Part shown: positions 45,812 through 58,063 of the stretch, piece after piece
Layout: each line of letters starts with the position of its first letter
Position numbering within the stretch: position 1 is the first letter of the stretch
Source: Pezicula radicicola
Lineage: Eukaryota; Ascomycota; Leotiomycetes; Helotiales; Dermateaceae
Direction: 5' to 3'
NCBI GenBank assembly: GCA_003008705.1
Contig: PDUO01000008.1
Location: 1,340,117 to 1,404,116, forward strand
DNA: 64,000 bases
The notes under the pieces: generated by a model
The model's database searches: none
What the model was told of the DNA's origin: nothing
Seen by the model: the letters and a program-made list of their open reading frames with translations, nothing else
Position numbers and translations under genes: made by a program

Positions 45812-47303
45812 TTAAGGCCACCTTCCTACATCGACTTTCCCCTCCATTCCTGTCCATTCCTTCAAAATAGACTTGGCTTCTCTAGGGACTTCCCACTCGG
45901 TACCAATACCGACCCAAGCTTTGCATCTGGCTACTTTCTTATCCGCCTCCGTGTCCTGGACCCTATCTGGGGGAAAGGAGAAAGCTTGGCCTCTTCCTGC
46001 ACCCTGAATGACAACCGCGAGTGGCCCTTCAAGGTTACCTCCAATGTCTAGACAAGCCCACTCGAGAGCGGGCATGCGGTGCAGAGCATTCGCCATATCT
46101 GTGATCAAGGGATCGAATGTCTCGGGATCTGGTCGTGTCCGCCATTGATGATCCGGCCGCCGTCCACTACGACAAAATTAGCAGGGCGTTTCATCAAATT
46201 TCAACCGCTTCGACATGCCGAACTCTTCGCGAGCTGTAGCGAAGAGCTCGGCTCTGAAATTGCGGATTCCATGAGGGTAAGATTTGTACATACTTGACGA
46301 TGGCGTCTTTCTCCTCGTCATCTCCATCATTGCTTGTATCCGAGTCATTATCGCGGTCGTCCCCATCATCGGAATCAACATCAACGCGCGACGAGCCGGC
46401 CTCGACGGCATCAGGGTCGCCTGTGTACCACCATTTTCCGCTGGGAGACAGTATTCCATCCTCAATATGAAACCGCCGCATCGCTGGCATCAGCTTGTCA
46501 CCAGGCGTTCCACCGGATCGACGATTCCGGAAGAGGTCAGGCGAGACGAGAACATTCTTGAGCTCCAAGTCGGTCAGTGTACCGGCCTCGGCGAGCTGTC
46601 GAATGGATTCGCAGAGAACGTCGACATGTTCCTCGTCCTCTAGATCCTGACACACGAAACTGTGGTTTGCCGGATCCCAGCCGCCCTGGCGTATAAGATG
46701 GAGCTTGGTCAGTCGAGGGAGCGTGAGTAGCTCTTTCAGTCCAGCGGCCAACGCCAAACGGTGCTCTTTGCGCATTTCGTGTCGCTTGAGAGCTGGGTCA
46801 CGGTACTCGATACTCAACTCCTGTAGCCGCGGGAACAAACCAGCGAGCCGGCATATGGTACCTGGATGCGGTGCCATGCCGAGTGAAACATCAACTTTGA
46901 AGCTCGAGATTCGTCGCACAACGGGGAACCCAGTGAGATCGATATCGAGGTAGCGACGAGCTGCAGTTGAGTTTGAAGCGTCGAAGTCGTGGTCTACAGG
47001 GCCATCTGAGCGGATGTCATAGTCGAACCACAGCCAGAGCTTGAGATCTGATAAAGCCTCGTCGCTGGTTTTCCGCTGGTCCCATTGCTCGAGCAAAGCC
47101 AAAAGGCTCTTCAGTGCATCAGAGAAGGCCGCTTTGTTCGTGGCATGGTCTTCACGTGAGTCGCCGTGAGTGGGTAAGCAAACAACAAAGGTGAGCTCGC
47201 ACAAAAGCCGCTGGCGGCGCGTGTCGGAGAAGTTGGCGGCGAATTGAGATAACTCGGTGCTTTTGACCACATGGGAGACTATCTCGGGACTGAGCCTGTC
47301 CAT
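45812..47303 (-). CDS. F-box/LRR-like hypothetical protein
   Basis: Minus-strand exons 47303-46294 and 46166-45812 join in phase to 454 residues; the intron has donor GTATGT and acceptor GTCGTAG with a GCTAAT branch. The start MDRLSPEIVSHVV is the short F-box-like N-terminus seen in a fungal family. The later architecture (LELWLW-type segment, LFPRLQELSIEYRD, LPRLTKLHLIRQGG, LTDLELKNVLV) gives leucine-rich-repeat-like strands, then an acidic Asp-rich loop and a C-terminal domain (WRTRPDPETFDPLITDMANA, MPALEWACLDIG). F-box proteins recruit substrates to SCF ubiquitin ligases; here the F-box is short and the role is inferred. A nearer acceptor (46228) would give a truncated end and was not chosen. 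Confidence 0.7.
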
Positions 47304-47721
47304 TGCGGCGTGATAATTTACTTGTTCGGCGTCCTGCAGGGTGTCAGAGTGGGAAATCAGAGGTAGAAGAAGAAGAAGAAGCTGTTTATGTATCCAAGTG
47401 CTTAAGTAATGAAATAGTGGGGGTTAGGGCCTGTTGAAATTTGAGCGTGGAATCCCCTGCAAGCTTTTATCGCGGGGACCCAGCTGGAAAGTGCACGGTT
47501 GTGGGAAATATTCAAGAACTCATATGGGGTGAGAAGTGTAACCCTAACCCTAAGTAAGAGGAAACTCCTGTCTACAGATACCTACATACCTACCTTATCA
47601 AATATAGCTGCAGCCTGACCAAGCTAATACACGTGACCCAAGCATTCGTCTCACCTCACCTCACAATTAAACTGGACTTCGCAGAAAGAAAGCTTGTAAT
47701 TACAATATATATTATCCTTCT
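47304..47721. other. Spacer between two minus-strand genes
   Basis: 418 bp forming the promoter of the F-box-like gene and the 3' side of the chitinase gene. It includes a short telomere-like run at 47538-47552; nothing else is seen. Confidence 0.4.
47538..47552 (+). repeat. Short telomere-like CCCTAA run
   Basis: TAACCCTAACCCTAA, a little over two units of the fungal telomere hexamer, with a single GGGTTAGGG at about 47419-47428 in opposite orientation. It could be chance or a repair scar. Confidence 0.6.
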
Positions 47722-50700
47722 CTAAAACGGGTTGTTGAACAATGGGGTAGCCGCCGTCAGCGTGGTAATCTCTGTTCTTATAGCTACAATCTTGTTCAAG
47801 ATTGTCGTCTCATCTGCTGTTTGCCCTCCCGTGTTAATTTCGTTGGTGTAAAACACGTTGAGATTGCCGATCCAAAGTTGCAGATAACTGTCAATCTTGT
47901 CACTGACTTGGGCAGTATAAGCTCTCATGAATGTCGAGAAGCTTTGCTGGAGGCCTAGCGACGTGTACGGAGTAGAAGTCGATGCCCAGTTCGCTTGAAT
48001 ACCCGCCTCAACCGTGCCAAAAGCTGTTGCTACACGTGTGCCTTGCGTAAAGAAGATGTTGTTCACATTGGCCACCCTCATATACTTGACCATTAGGATG
48101 ACGTTCTTCAAGTTCTTGATCACACGTTCCACGTCGGCATATGAGTCCAACCATCCCTTCATCTTATCAACGTCGTTGATGGCTGCGTCGAACTTGAAGG
48201 CACGAGCCTTAGCCAGGTTGACTTCGTTCTCGGTCCTGACGATTTCGCCACTACTCACGGAGTATTTCATCAGCATAGAAGCGGAGTGAGGGGTTGCATA
48301 CAGCGGTGCTAAAGATGACTTACCCAGTTCCTGCAGCAGTATTTGGCCACTGCTGGCCTATGATTTGCCAGGGAGTCATTCCATTGATCTGACTGTTTCT
48401 ATGAGTCCAGTAATAAGACATGTACTTGCAATAGGTACTGTAGCCCGTTACGGGACTTGCCTGTCCTTTGAAATACTAGCAACGAAATATGTTAGTTTTT
48501 CTTTTGCTCCATGTAGAGTTCAAGGCGAGACAGAGAAATTGAACGTGCAACATGCTCGGGCCACTCACGTATTCAGCGAAAGCTTGAATGATCTGTCTTT
48601 CAAGAATGTGTTCTGCAATGTAACTTTTACCTGCTGTCTCGGATGTTGGAATCAAGTTGAAATTGTTGCAATTGCCCCAGTCCTCGTTATCGTAAAGAGT
48701 TCCCGCCTCGGGATATGCTGCCGTCCGGTACTGCATCTTGGCATCACCTGTACAGATGTCATACGCCTCAGTACCGCCGCGCTTGCTCAGATCATGGTAC
48801 AACTCGAGGAGGCTGGTGTTGTTCATAAGCAGATCCTCGACGGTCTCGTGGAGAAGGGCGGATTTGTCGGGATCAGACTCAACATTGAGCTCCACACTCC
48901 TTCGCTTGACGTGACCTGTGATGTCGAGGCCGCTAGCCTTTTCGATTTCCGAGAGATCGATTTCCAAGGGGCTCAAGTCTCGTTTCCTCATGTAATCGAC
49001 GTCATTGAATTGGTCCGTGTCGTATCCTGTGATGGTGTTGCACTCCGATGATGTGGTCGTCTCAACAGTCGGGCATAACTGCCCAATCTTGGGAATAGTG
49101 AAAAGAGGACCGTATGTTAAGGAGCGCTTGGTAAGGTTGGAATAACTCGACAGCAGCTCATATTCACCTCCAGAGACAAGATAGTCATCTCGGCTAGACA
49201 GGGCTCGCTTCGTCTCCGTTTCGGAGTCAACTCCAACACAGTCGTAGTCGTCAGTGCCGTCTCCGGGAATCAAGTTGCTGCTGAGAGAAAAAAACTCTTT
49301 ACTTTGAGGGCTCCAGTTGAAATTGTCAGGCACGGTCGCCCGAGCAGTGAAAGAGGCCCCAGCGTCGATGCCGTACTTGAAGGGACACGTCTCGGCATCA
49401 TCACCAGCGATGTTCGCTTGGGCGCGGACACGCACCCAGCCATCGGCTAGCAACTCTGCCTTACAAGAGGAAATGCCCCAGGTGTCATCGAAATCAATTC
49501 CGAAGCTCATTGTAGGCTTGAGGTGTGCGGTCATCTGACCCTTCGCAGTAACACTCAGGTTGAATGTCGGCTCTTTGAGGCCAGTCAGGGAGAAGTCACG
49601 CGACGGGTCTTCGAGAGATTTGGGTGCCCAGTCGCTGTTTTCCTCTGGATATGTCTGTTGGAAGTCCCACGACGCAATTTCAACCTTGGTCTCAAAGTGG
49701 CCTGCCAGGGAGATATCTGCAGTGGCTTGGGCGTTGAGGACAAACTTAGGACCGACAGTCATGATGTTGGGAATTGTAAATGAGGCGCCGGGCATGGGTA
49801 CCGTGACGATGGAAAACTCTCCGCTGTCGTAGCTGGCCTTGGCCATGGCGTCGATGGAGAATATGGCAGTGATTTCACCGCTCGTCTTGAGGTATACGTA
49901 GGACTGGGAGAGATCCAGGCTTGGTCCGAGGGTGAAAATCAGGGTCATACCAAAGGTTGAAGAGACCTTGATGCTTGCGGTGGCTTTGGCATCTATGCTT
50001 GCCGTCAGAGTGGCTGTTGAGAAGTCAGTACGGATCTTTCACTAATGTCCCAGGAACCGAAGAGCATTGCTCGCCAAGAGCTCGGCTCCTGAATCAACGA
50101 CAAATTTGAAGGGGAATTTAGCATACTGTAGTCGTTAGGTTTGCAAGACCAGTCGTCCTGCACGATGATGGCAGTGATCGACTCGTCGTAGTCATGCGTA
50201 AATTTGGGCTGAATATCAATGTTCAAGAGGCCCTTCAGCCAAGCAACAACATCTTCGCCGAACCAACGCTCGTGGAGCTCCCGCTGACTCAGGGTACTGA
50301 AGTGCATATCGTCGCGCCATTCCTCCTCGAGCCATCGTCGATGGCTGCCATTGACTTCATCTAGTGATCGTTTCTTCCGCTTCTCTCCAGCCTTGTCGAC
50401 GACCGCATCCCAGTAGCCGTCTTCGTTACTATAGTCTACTCTGACTTGTGTATCGCCAAGGTCTCTTGGGACTCTCTGCCAATTGTAATCGAAAGTTAAG
50501 TCGTAGACCACGGGTTTTCGTCCTGCAGCACGTTTCACGAGTTGTTGAGGTAGCGTCTGGTTCTGGGATGGGACCATAGATTTTGCAACAGCATATTTGG
50601 CTGGGCCACAGCCTTGGCCAGTGGGCATTTCGAGAATGGTACCTGGAACTCCATGGCCTAAGCCAATTTTGTAGCAGTTACTATCCGCGGAGTCATCTGT

Positions 50701-53698
50701 GCACACCATCTGGATAGTCTGAGCTTCAGTGCTGACAGCATCGTTGCAGTTGAATAGTTCCCAGTGCGACCCATCGCGCTTGTCCAGCGAGGTCTGAATT
50801 TCAGTCGGACTGACCATGACCCAGAATCCGAAAGTAGCATCATTGGGATCGTCCTCGGTGGTGGCCTTGATATTTCCGGTGCCCCATGTGTCGTCAATCT
50901 TCAAATCATAGTCGGTCGAAAGATCGTCACCGGTAGGAGCATTGGGGAAGAGGTACGCGAGGGGAACAGGGAGGAAAGGACTGGCACCATCTGCAGGATC
51001 GCAGCAAAATGTACGAGTGCGTTCAATACGGGGAAAGCAGCTCTCGCCGGCACCATAGTCGCTCTGCGTGAGTTGAACTTGCGTGCCAGCGTCGCAGTGA
51101 TTGTCGTAGCAAGTGCCCGGAGTACCATGCCAGCCACAATTATCCCACTGACTGACTTCGGCCTTAGGACAGCAGTAGAGACGGCGGAGATCCATATCCA
51201 CAGTCTCGAGGAAATCGGCCAGCAGGGTTCCTGTCAATGTTCCAAACGAAGCAATGTCGGCCAGGGTTTCCAGGAACGTGCCTGCAAAGGTCAAGGGTAG
51301 TTCGTCCGACGAGCAGCTACCCCCAACACCCGTCCAGTAGCATGTATTCTCAGTCTCTTGGGAAGATGACTCGCAACAGTAGGCCTTGTTTCCGTCCTCA
51401 CAGTAATCGCCGTCACCCCATCTGTTCATCTCGAGCATGACCTCGCCATTCTCACAGTGGCCATTGCAGCTGGGAGCGCCGCCTCGCCATTTACAGTTGG
51501 CTGGATCGGGGGCAGAAGTAAGAGGACAGCACAGCTTCGAAGGAGATTTGGTGGAATGCCTCGTGACTGGTTTGGCAGAGCCGCAGGGCTGCTCTTCGAT
51601 CTGGATGTATCCTGTGTTACAGCTGCCTCCACAGTCCGTTACGTAGCAATCCTCTGCGGTAGCCTCCTGCCAGTAGGCTGCATCATCTGCTTGGGACTCG
51701 AATGCATCAATACCATTCGGTGATAGCACAGCTTTCAGCGCTTCATAGTCGCTTGTATCCTGATCAATGGACCAGATGAGCAAACCGCCCAATCCGATGC
51801 TGTTCGCGTACTTGATCTTGGCTTGGAAAGTGTCTGTATCGTCGTAAGACACCCACTGGTCGTCATCCCAGATAATGTATTTGACCTGCGCAGTCTTGTC
51901 GTAGTATGGCGTAAGACCTTTCGCCGTGATAATGTCCTGAATTTCGAAATAGGAAAGCGTCCCAGAGTTGTCGGTACACGCGCCGGCGGTAGCCCCGCCC
52001 TTGAACGTACATCCTGGCTTATAGCAAGATGAATCAGCCAGCTGGAACGAGCGTCCGTAGAAACCAAGGCCAAGATTGATCTTGTTTGCGTCGATATCAT
52101 TCCGCCAGAATAGGTCGAGAGCCGACTTGATCTCGGTGAGATTGGTGTGTGCCAGGACTGTGCTTCCAATAGGGTTACTTGAATCCCACACTCCGTGCAA
52201 GTCGTAGCTCATAACATTGATCCAGTCGACATATTGCGAAGATTTCTTCAGGTCAAAGTGGCGAAGGTACCAGTAGGAAGTTGGGGCCGTGAAAGCAATG
52301 CTGTAGTCGATGGGCTCATCGTCGAGGGCCTCACGAAGTTCTTTCAGGAGCTGGGTAAAGTTTTCGCCATCGTCGTCAGTGCCTCCACGATCACTGGCAC
52401 CGGGATACTCCCAGTCGAAGTCAACACCATCAAAAGCATACTGGCGCATGAAGTCCAGCAGGTTGGCGATAAAATTGGCGCGGTTGGTAGCGTCGACGGC
52501 AATCTCGCCAAAAAGCGGCTGGGTCACCGTCCCATTATCGCTGAACGTCCAGCCTCCAATAGAGGCAATACACTTCAGCCCACTGTTCTTGGACTTGAGT
52601 GCTGTGAATTCTGAGAGAAGTGACTCTTCAATGCCCTCCATAGGCACAATCTTAAAGTCCCCGGGGTTGATTGAGAGGAAAGAAAAGTGCAAATGAGTGA
52701 GTGCGTTGACGGGGATCTGGCTGAGGGACTACAGGGTATTGTCAGTAAACTCTCGCACCTATGCATGGCTCATCACGCCTACCATTCCAATGCAGGTCTT
52801 GTTCGAGTTCCAAGCTTCGTAGTAACCAATGATCCGGCTCTGGACATCGCCATCTGAAGCACCAGAGTCGGGCTGCTCACAATTGCTCTGGCAAGTTGTG
52901 TTCGCATTGCCGGTACTGTTACAAAACTCCTCGGTCATACCACAAAAGCCATATTCACTGCAGCAACTGTTTACCATAAATGTTAGTCACGTGTTGGTCA
53001 GATGTAGCTGAGGATTGGTGTAACTTACACGTTGAGTGGACATTCGGTTCCAGCAACTGCAGCATATCTGGAAAACGGTGGTTTGTCAGAAATATTTCTC
53101 CCCAGAAGATTCATGCAAATTCAAGACTTACTGGCCACACTCGGCTTTGGCATCACAGTTGCTCCAGCATACATCATTGGGTGAGATGTCGTTGGTCCCG
53201 CAATAGTCAGGCCCGTAACCACAGTATCCTTGGGTCTTTCCACAGCAGGCGCCTATCGAAATCAGATTAATTGACTCGTCTCCTGGATAGAAAAAGTATC
53301 GTAAAGATGGGACGTACTATTTGAGCAGGCCTTGGATTCGCTGCAGGAGTAATCGTCATCACGCTTCCTGAAAAGCGATGCAGCTGAGGAAGATGTGGGA
53401 TTTGCACAGGCAGGTGCATTCTCGTCGTGACGGACTTTTACCGAATAGTCAAAAGGACTAGAAATGGCATAAGAGAACTGTTTATATTGTTGATGTGATG
53501 CACTCACTCGTAGGCCTCATTCCGGCATGTAAGTTCTTGTGGCGCTGTGTTGTTAACAGCTTTGGACGCGGGCAATCCCGCAACAAAGTTACTGGATAAA
53601 ATAAAAGCACAAAATAGAGTGAAAAGGACCGTCGTTAGTAATGAGCGTCTCTGAGAATGGTTCCCAATATTAGAAAAGAGTGTTGCCATCTTGGGCAT
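47722..53698 (-). CDS. Subgroup-C (killer-toxin-like) GH18 chitinase
   Basis: Secreted chitinase resembling the alpha subunit of yeast zymocin. Nine minus-strand exons (53698-53508, 53457-53318, 53252-53132, 53067-53029, 52966-52783, 52728-50127, 50013-48569, 48475-48324, 48250-47722) close in phase to 1800 residues. Order: a signal peptide with LLTTVLFTLFCAFILSS; two chitin-binding type-1 modules (CCGKTQGYCGYGPDYCG and CCSEYGFCGMTEEFC); GH18 from RIIGYYEAW, with catalytic D-x2-D-x-D-x-E in DGVDFDWEYP (about 325-332), MSYDLHG and LLIWSIDQD; then several Cys-rich modules ending CC; then a long C-terminal region with little similarity to known domains. The catalytic Glu is present. It is head-to-head with the LysM gene, as described for such chitinases in other ascomycetes. 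A role in attack on fungal walls or in self-wall remodelling is inference. Confidence 0.93.
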
Positions 53699-55167
53699 AA
53701 GATAAACAGAGTAGCGTGACTGGTCCAACACGACCTCTCCGTCAATTCGCTTAACAGAACTGCTGATTCAACCGACATTCGAACAGAGAAGATACTTATG
53801 GTAATGTATGTACTGTTTGATAAGACCTTGCTATGTCAGTCATAAGACCCATGGTGGATTCTTACTACGCCGCAACATCTCTGACTGTACTCAGGTCTGA
53901 ATGCTCCACCAGATACCAGGACTTTTGCAGGGCTCTTGGTCACTTACAGGAGCCCTAGAGGATCAATATCCGTTCAGAACCTGGACTATGCCTTGGAAAG
54001 GAAGTGGCCCGAGACAGCCACTCAGAATCCGTGGAAGGCTGAAAATGAGCATCAGATTCTGCGTCTTTTAGAAGCATCGACCTCGTACGTATGGCCTGTC
54101 AAAGCTGGGCTGAATGTGGAGTGTTCAGAGCCCAGACTTCTGAAAGACCCGGGTGCGAAAAGGAGGCTGACAGCACTAGGCAATTGCCAATCTAAAACCC
54201 TTAGAGTGTCCGACCTTTGGGGGACCGGTCGGAGGCTTGGTGCCCGATTGGGCAATTGCTTTCAGAGCAGGTGAATTATGCATGCCAAGGACCGAAACAA
54301 TTTCCTATCAACCCCACACTGCTCTCTATTCGTCTTTGCCAAGGAGCACATTTCACGTATAGCGGACCGTGCCGTCAGCATGTCAATACAGTAATGGTTT
54401 CCTTATTCGACTTCAGTCCACAGAAAAGAATTGTTTCCTTGAAACAGGGTCCAGGATCTTCAATTGATTTACCACTAGGATCAAGCTTAAAACTTCCATT
54501 CGTGGTGAGCTAAATGCTCCGAACATGGTATGGAGATTTTTTGATCTAAGCGCTGGACCCGACCCCACTCGAAGAAAGGCTTTGCAGGCCCTGTACTTCG
54601 ACTTGGCGCCAAGGTGCCGAGTCATGAAATTAAGCGACGTTGGCATCTTTGCGGTCTTCATGACAACAGAGTAAGTTAGCTTAATGATGTACCTGTCAGC
54701 GATTAGGTTTAACTATTGCAGGTACATACATGGTGGTGTACTACATGTACCAACACCGAGGTTGGTAGCGGCCGGTCTCTGACGTGGACCCTGGGAATCT
54801 TTCTCGAGATTCACCCACTTTGATCTTAGGAGGCACCGAGCTACCCAATGATTAAGGCTATATCATGGCTTTCAGGTTTTCTGTGCCGCAGTCGATATGG
54901 GACGTATTCTCGTCCAATTGGAGGCCCGTTGAGTAAATAATCTATATCCGATCCCTAACTGAGGCTGACAATGCCTGACATACCCTAGTCTTTGCTCGAT
55001 CAGGTTGAAGATACCTATCTTCGTGTCAGACTTTGCACAACAATCGTGGGTGGACCCGTCTCTATGGTCGGCTGACATTTCATGATAGAGTGGTCATAAG
55101 TGTTCAGCCCGCTTTTCCAATCTGCTCTGTTCAGGACTATGCCGCTCTTTTCATCAAGTCCATCAAC
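53699..55167. promoter_or_regulatory. Bidirectional promoter of chitinase and LysM genes
   Basis: 1.47 kb separate the two start codons, with no convincing gene inside (the frames at 53936-54274 and 54413-54661 have no motif). Shared control of the two genes from this region is inferred from the divergent arrangement. Confidence 0.5.
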
Positions 55168-58063
55168 ATGTCGTTCGTTACTTTTATAGCATCATTGATG
55201 CTGCCGCTCGCTCAAGCTACTACCACTTTTTATTCAAACACCACAGTCCTTACCAACATCACCTCTGCGTGCTCGAGCGCCCTCATCGCTGAAGTCAACT
55301 GCGATGCTGTGGTACCGGCCCTAGTCACAGGCTTCTACTATCCTAATACCACCTTGATCCGAGCATGCACTTCAGACTGTCGGGACGCCTTGAGCTTATA
55401 TCAGGCCAACATTGAGGCTGTCTGTGCTGACGACACATGGCTTGCTTATGACAACGAAACGTTGCCAGTCGCCATCATTCCCGAAATCTTGAACTACCAT
55501 TACAACTTGACTTGCCTGACAGACGACGAAAGCCGTTTCTGTAACAATGCAGCAGCATCATATGCCGCATACCTCGACACCAATGCGACGACAAACAACG
55601 GTCCGTAGAAACAGTGTCTTATCACAGCCATGAACGTCACAGGATTAAGCTGACTTGTAATCACTTTAGTCCCTGCCATGGGCCTGTACGGAGACATTGA
55701 GGTAACAAACGAGTGTGACATCTGCCTCATTAAGAATCTCAAGTTTCAGGCCGAACATCCTTATTATGATGGACCTGAAATCTACACTAGCTCTCTTTAC
55801 CAGTCTAAAACGTCTAGCTGTGGGGTTACGGACATGCCGTTGACGACAACAGCAGCCAATATTTACATGCAAGACACCTTTTTGTTCCCTTATATGGAGT
55901 GACTGACGTCCTTCTAGTTCTACCACGACTATGGCAGCTGCGACAGCCACTTCAACTTCTGGTTGCAATGGCGCCACCTACACCATCGCAAATGGTGACG
56001 ACTGTCACTCCATATCCTCAAGCATGGGAATTGGGACATCATGGCTCCTCACCGACAACGATCTTAAGGCCAATTGTGTCGATTTCCCGACTTCAGGAGA
56101 CCTTTGTCTGGTGAACACATGCGAAATTTACACAGTTCAGACAAACGACACGTGCTCAAGCATAGCCAAGGCAAACAATATCACACAGGCACAGCTCAAG
56201 GCTTGGAACCCGAGTATCGACGCCGGCTGCTACAATGTTGACGGCATGGTGGATGATCAACTCTGTATTTCCAACCCTGGAGGCACTTAGTAAGTAGCCT
56301 CTCCAGGGCTTTTTAATCTGGGCAGAATCAGGTCTCCGAAAGACTGGAAAGCTCTTGGGCCAGCGACCTGTATTTTCAGAGGTCGTGAACACGTGATGAA
56401 GATGAAAATCCACTGACCTCGAGTGTTATAGCACAATGCCCACCTCCGTCACTTCCGCATCAAGCGCATCAACCACTGCTGCTGTGCCTACGAATATTGC
56501 TTCTGACACGAACACTCGGTGTGCCATGTATTACACGACCTCAGTAGGGGAGTACTGTAATCTGATCGTTGTCAAGTACGGGATCTCGCTTGACGATTTC
56601 CTGTTCCTGAACCCCTCAGTCAATGCGAACTGTACCAATCTCTGGGCGGACACGAGTTACTGTGTAGAAGCTGTTGGTGACATCAAAACCTACAGCGGTA
56701 TGCCGGCTTATGCGACCACCACCGCAACGTATGTTAGCCTTGTGGGAGATCCCGCGACGACATGGCCAACTATCAGCTATACCACGCCGACGGCTACGGC
56801 AACTACAACATCGTTGCCACTCGCTACCGACACCAGATCTGACTGCTGGCAGTACTTTAATGGTAGCAAGTACATAGGTAGGATATCTAGCGGAAGCTAT
56901 CTGGCCTCAGACTGCGATCTGGCGGCTCACGTCTTCGATGTCACTCTTGAAGATCTGGGCGTCTGGAATCCTTGTAAGCAATCCCCTATGAATCGAGTCT
57001 TTTCCAGGTTTAGAATCAACAGACCTGACATTATATAATCATCAGCCATTGGAAATACCAGCTTGAGCAATTGTACTTTCGAAACAGGTTACCAGTATTG
57101 TGGCCAGTATTGGTATGGCAATCAGGCAGACTCTTCAGACTCGAGCTCCGATGGTGATATCGACCTGACTCTCAGGAATGGAACTCTCACGGTAGACGAG
57201 GGTTGCACCAACTATTTCGACCTCCAAACTGAAGATGGGTACGATTGTGCATCCATCTTATCACTCTACGGGATTACTATCGCACAGTTCTATGCTTGGA
57301 ACACTGATGTCAAGTCGGATTGTTCGAACCTTCAGTCAGGTACGTCAAGAAAATTTGCTCTTTCTACTATAGCAAGCAAGTGTCGCTAACAATTAACTCA
57401 GGCTACCAGTACTGTGTGTCCAACACTGACGACTCGGATAACACTACTGCCACTGCCATTGCAAGCGTCACAAGCGGAGTCACATCGATAGTGTCAGCCA
57501 CAGCCACAGCCAGTGCGACTAGCCTTACTGCGCCTGCTCCGACCCAGACGGGCGAGCCTTCTGACTGCAACTCATGGTATGTTGCTCAGTCAGGACAAGG
57601 ATGTTGGGACGTCGCCACGGCTGCTGGCATCACCCTCGACCAGCTTTATGAGTGGAACCCCGCTCTTGGTGGTAAGTCACCATCTATCTAAAGCCTGGCA
57701 GAAAGTGAAACACTAACAATATCTTCAGATGACTGCAGTGCTCTATGGGTCGACGAAGCGTATTGTATAGGAGTTGCGAGCAGTAGCAGTAGTGTTTTAA
57801 CGGCTACGCCAACCACAGCCTCGTCGTCCACTGCTACGACTGCCACCAGCACCTCCGTCACACCACCTGCGTCAACCCAGACCGGTATCATCTCGACGTG
57901 CGATGAATATGCCGTTCCTGAAACTGGAGAGGGGTGCGATACCTTCTATGAAGCATATAATATCACCAGAGATGAGTTCTTGGAATGGAACACGGCTGTC
58001 ACGGACTGCGCCTCAGACTTCTGGTCTGGTTATGCGTACTGCATCGGTATTTCTAATGACTAA
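55168..58063 (+). CDS. Multi-LysM domain secreted protein
   Basis: Secreted protein with about seven chitin-binding LysM domains. Exons 55168-55600, 55670-55868, 55918-56289, 56432-56973, 57046-57339, 57402-57671 and 57729-58063 join in phase to 814 residues. MSFVTFIASLMLPLAQA is a signal peptide. A Cys-containing N-terminal region (to ~220) precedes the LysMs, seen for example in YTIANGDDCHSISSSMGI, YTVQTNDTCSSIAKANNI, YTTSVGEYCNLIVVKYGI, YDCASILSLYGITIAQFYAW, GCWDVATAAGITLDQLYEWN and GCDTFYEAYNITRDEFLEWN; one between 500 and 560 is degenerate. Thr/Ser-rich linkers separate them. The intron 55869-55917 has a GC donor (GCAAGA). LysM proteins in fungi sequester chitin fragments or shield or regulate growth; with the adjacent chitinase a linked chitin-related role is likely. 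Confidence 0.9.

Noticed and set aside
53936..54274. 112-residue frame inside the chitinase/LysM promoter
   Set aside because: No motif, opposed by another frame on the minus strand, and no splice partner.
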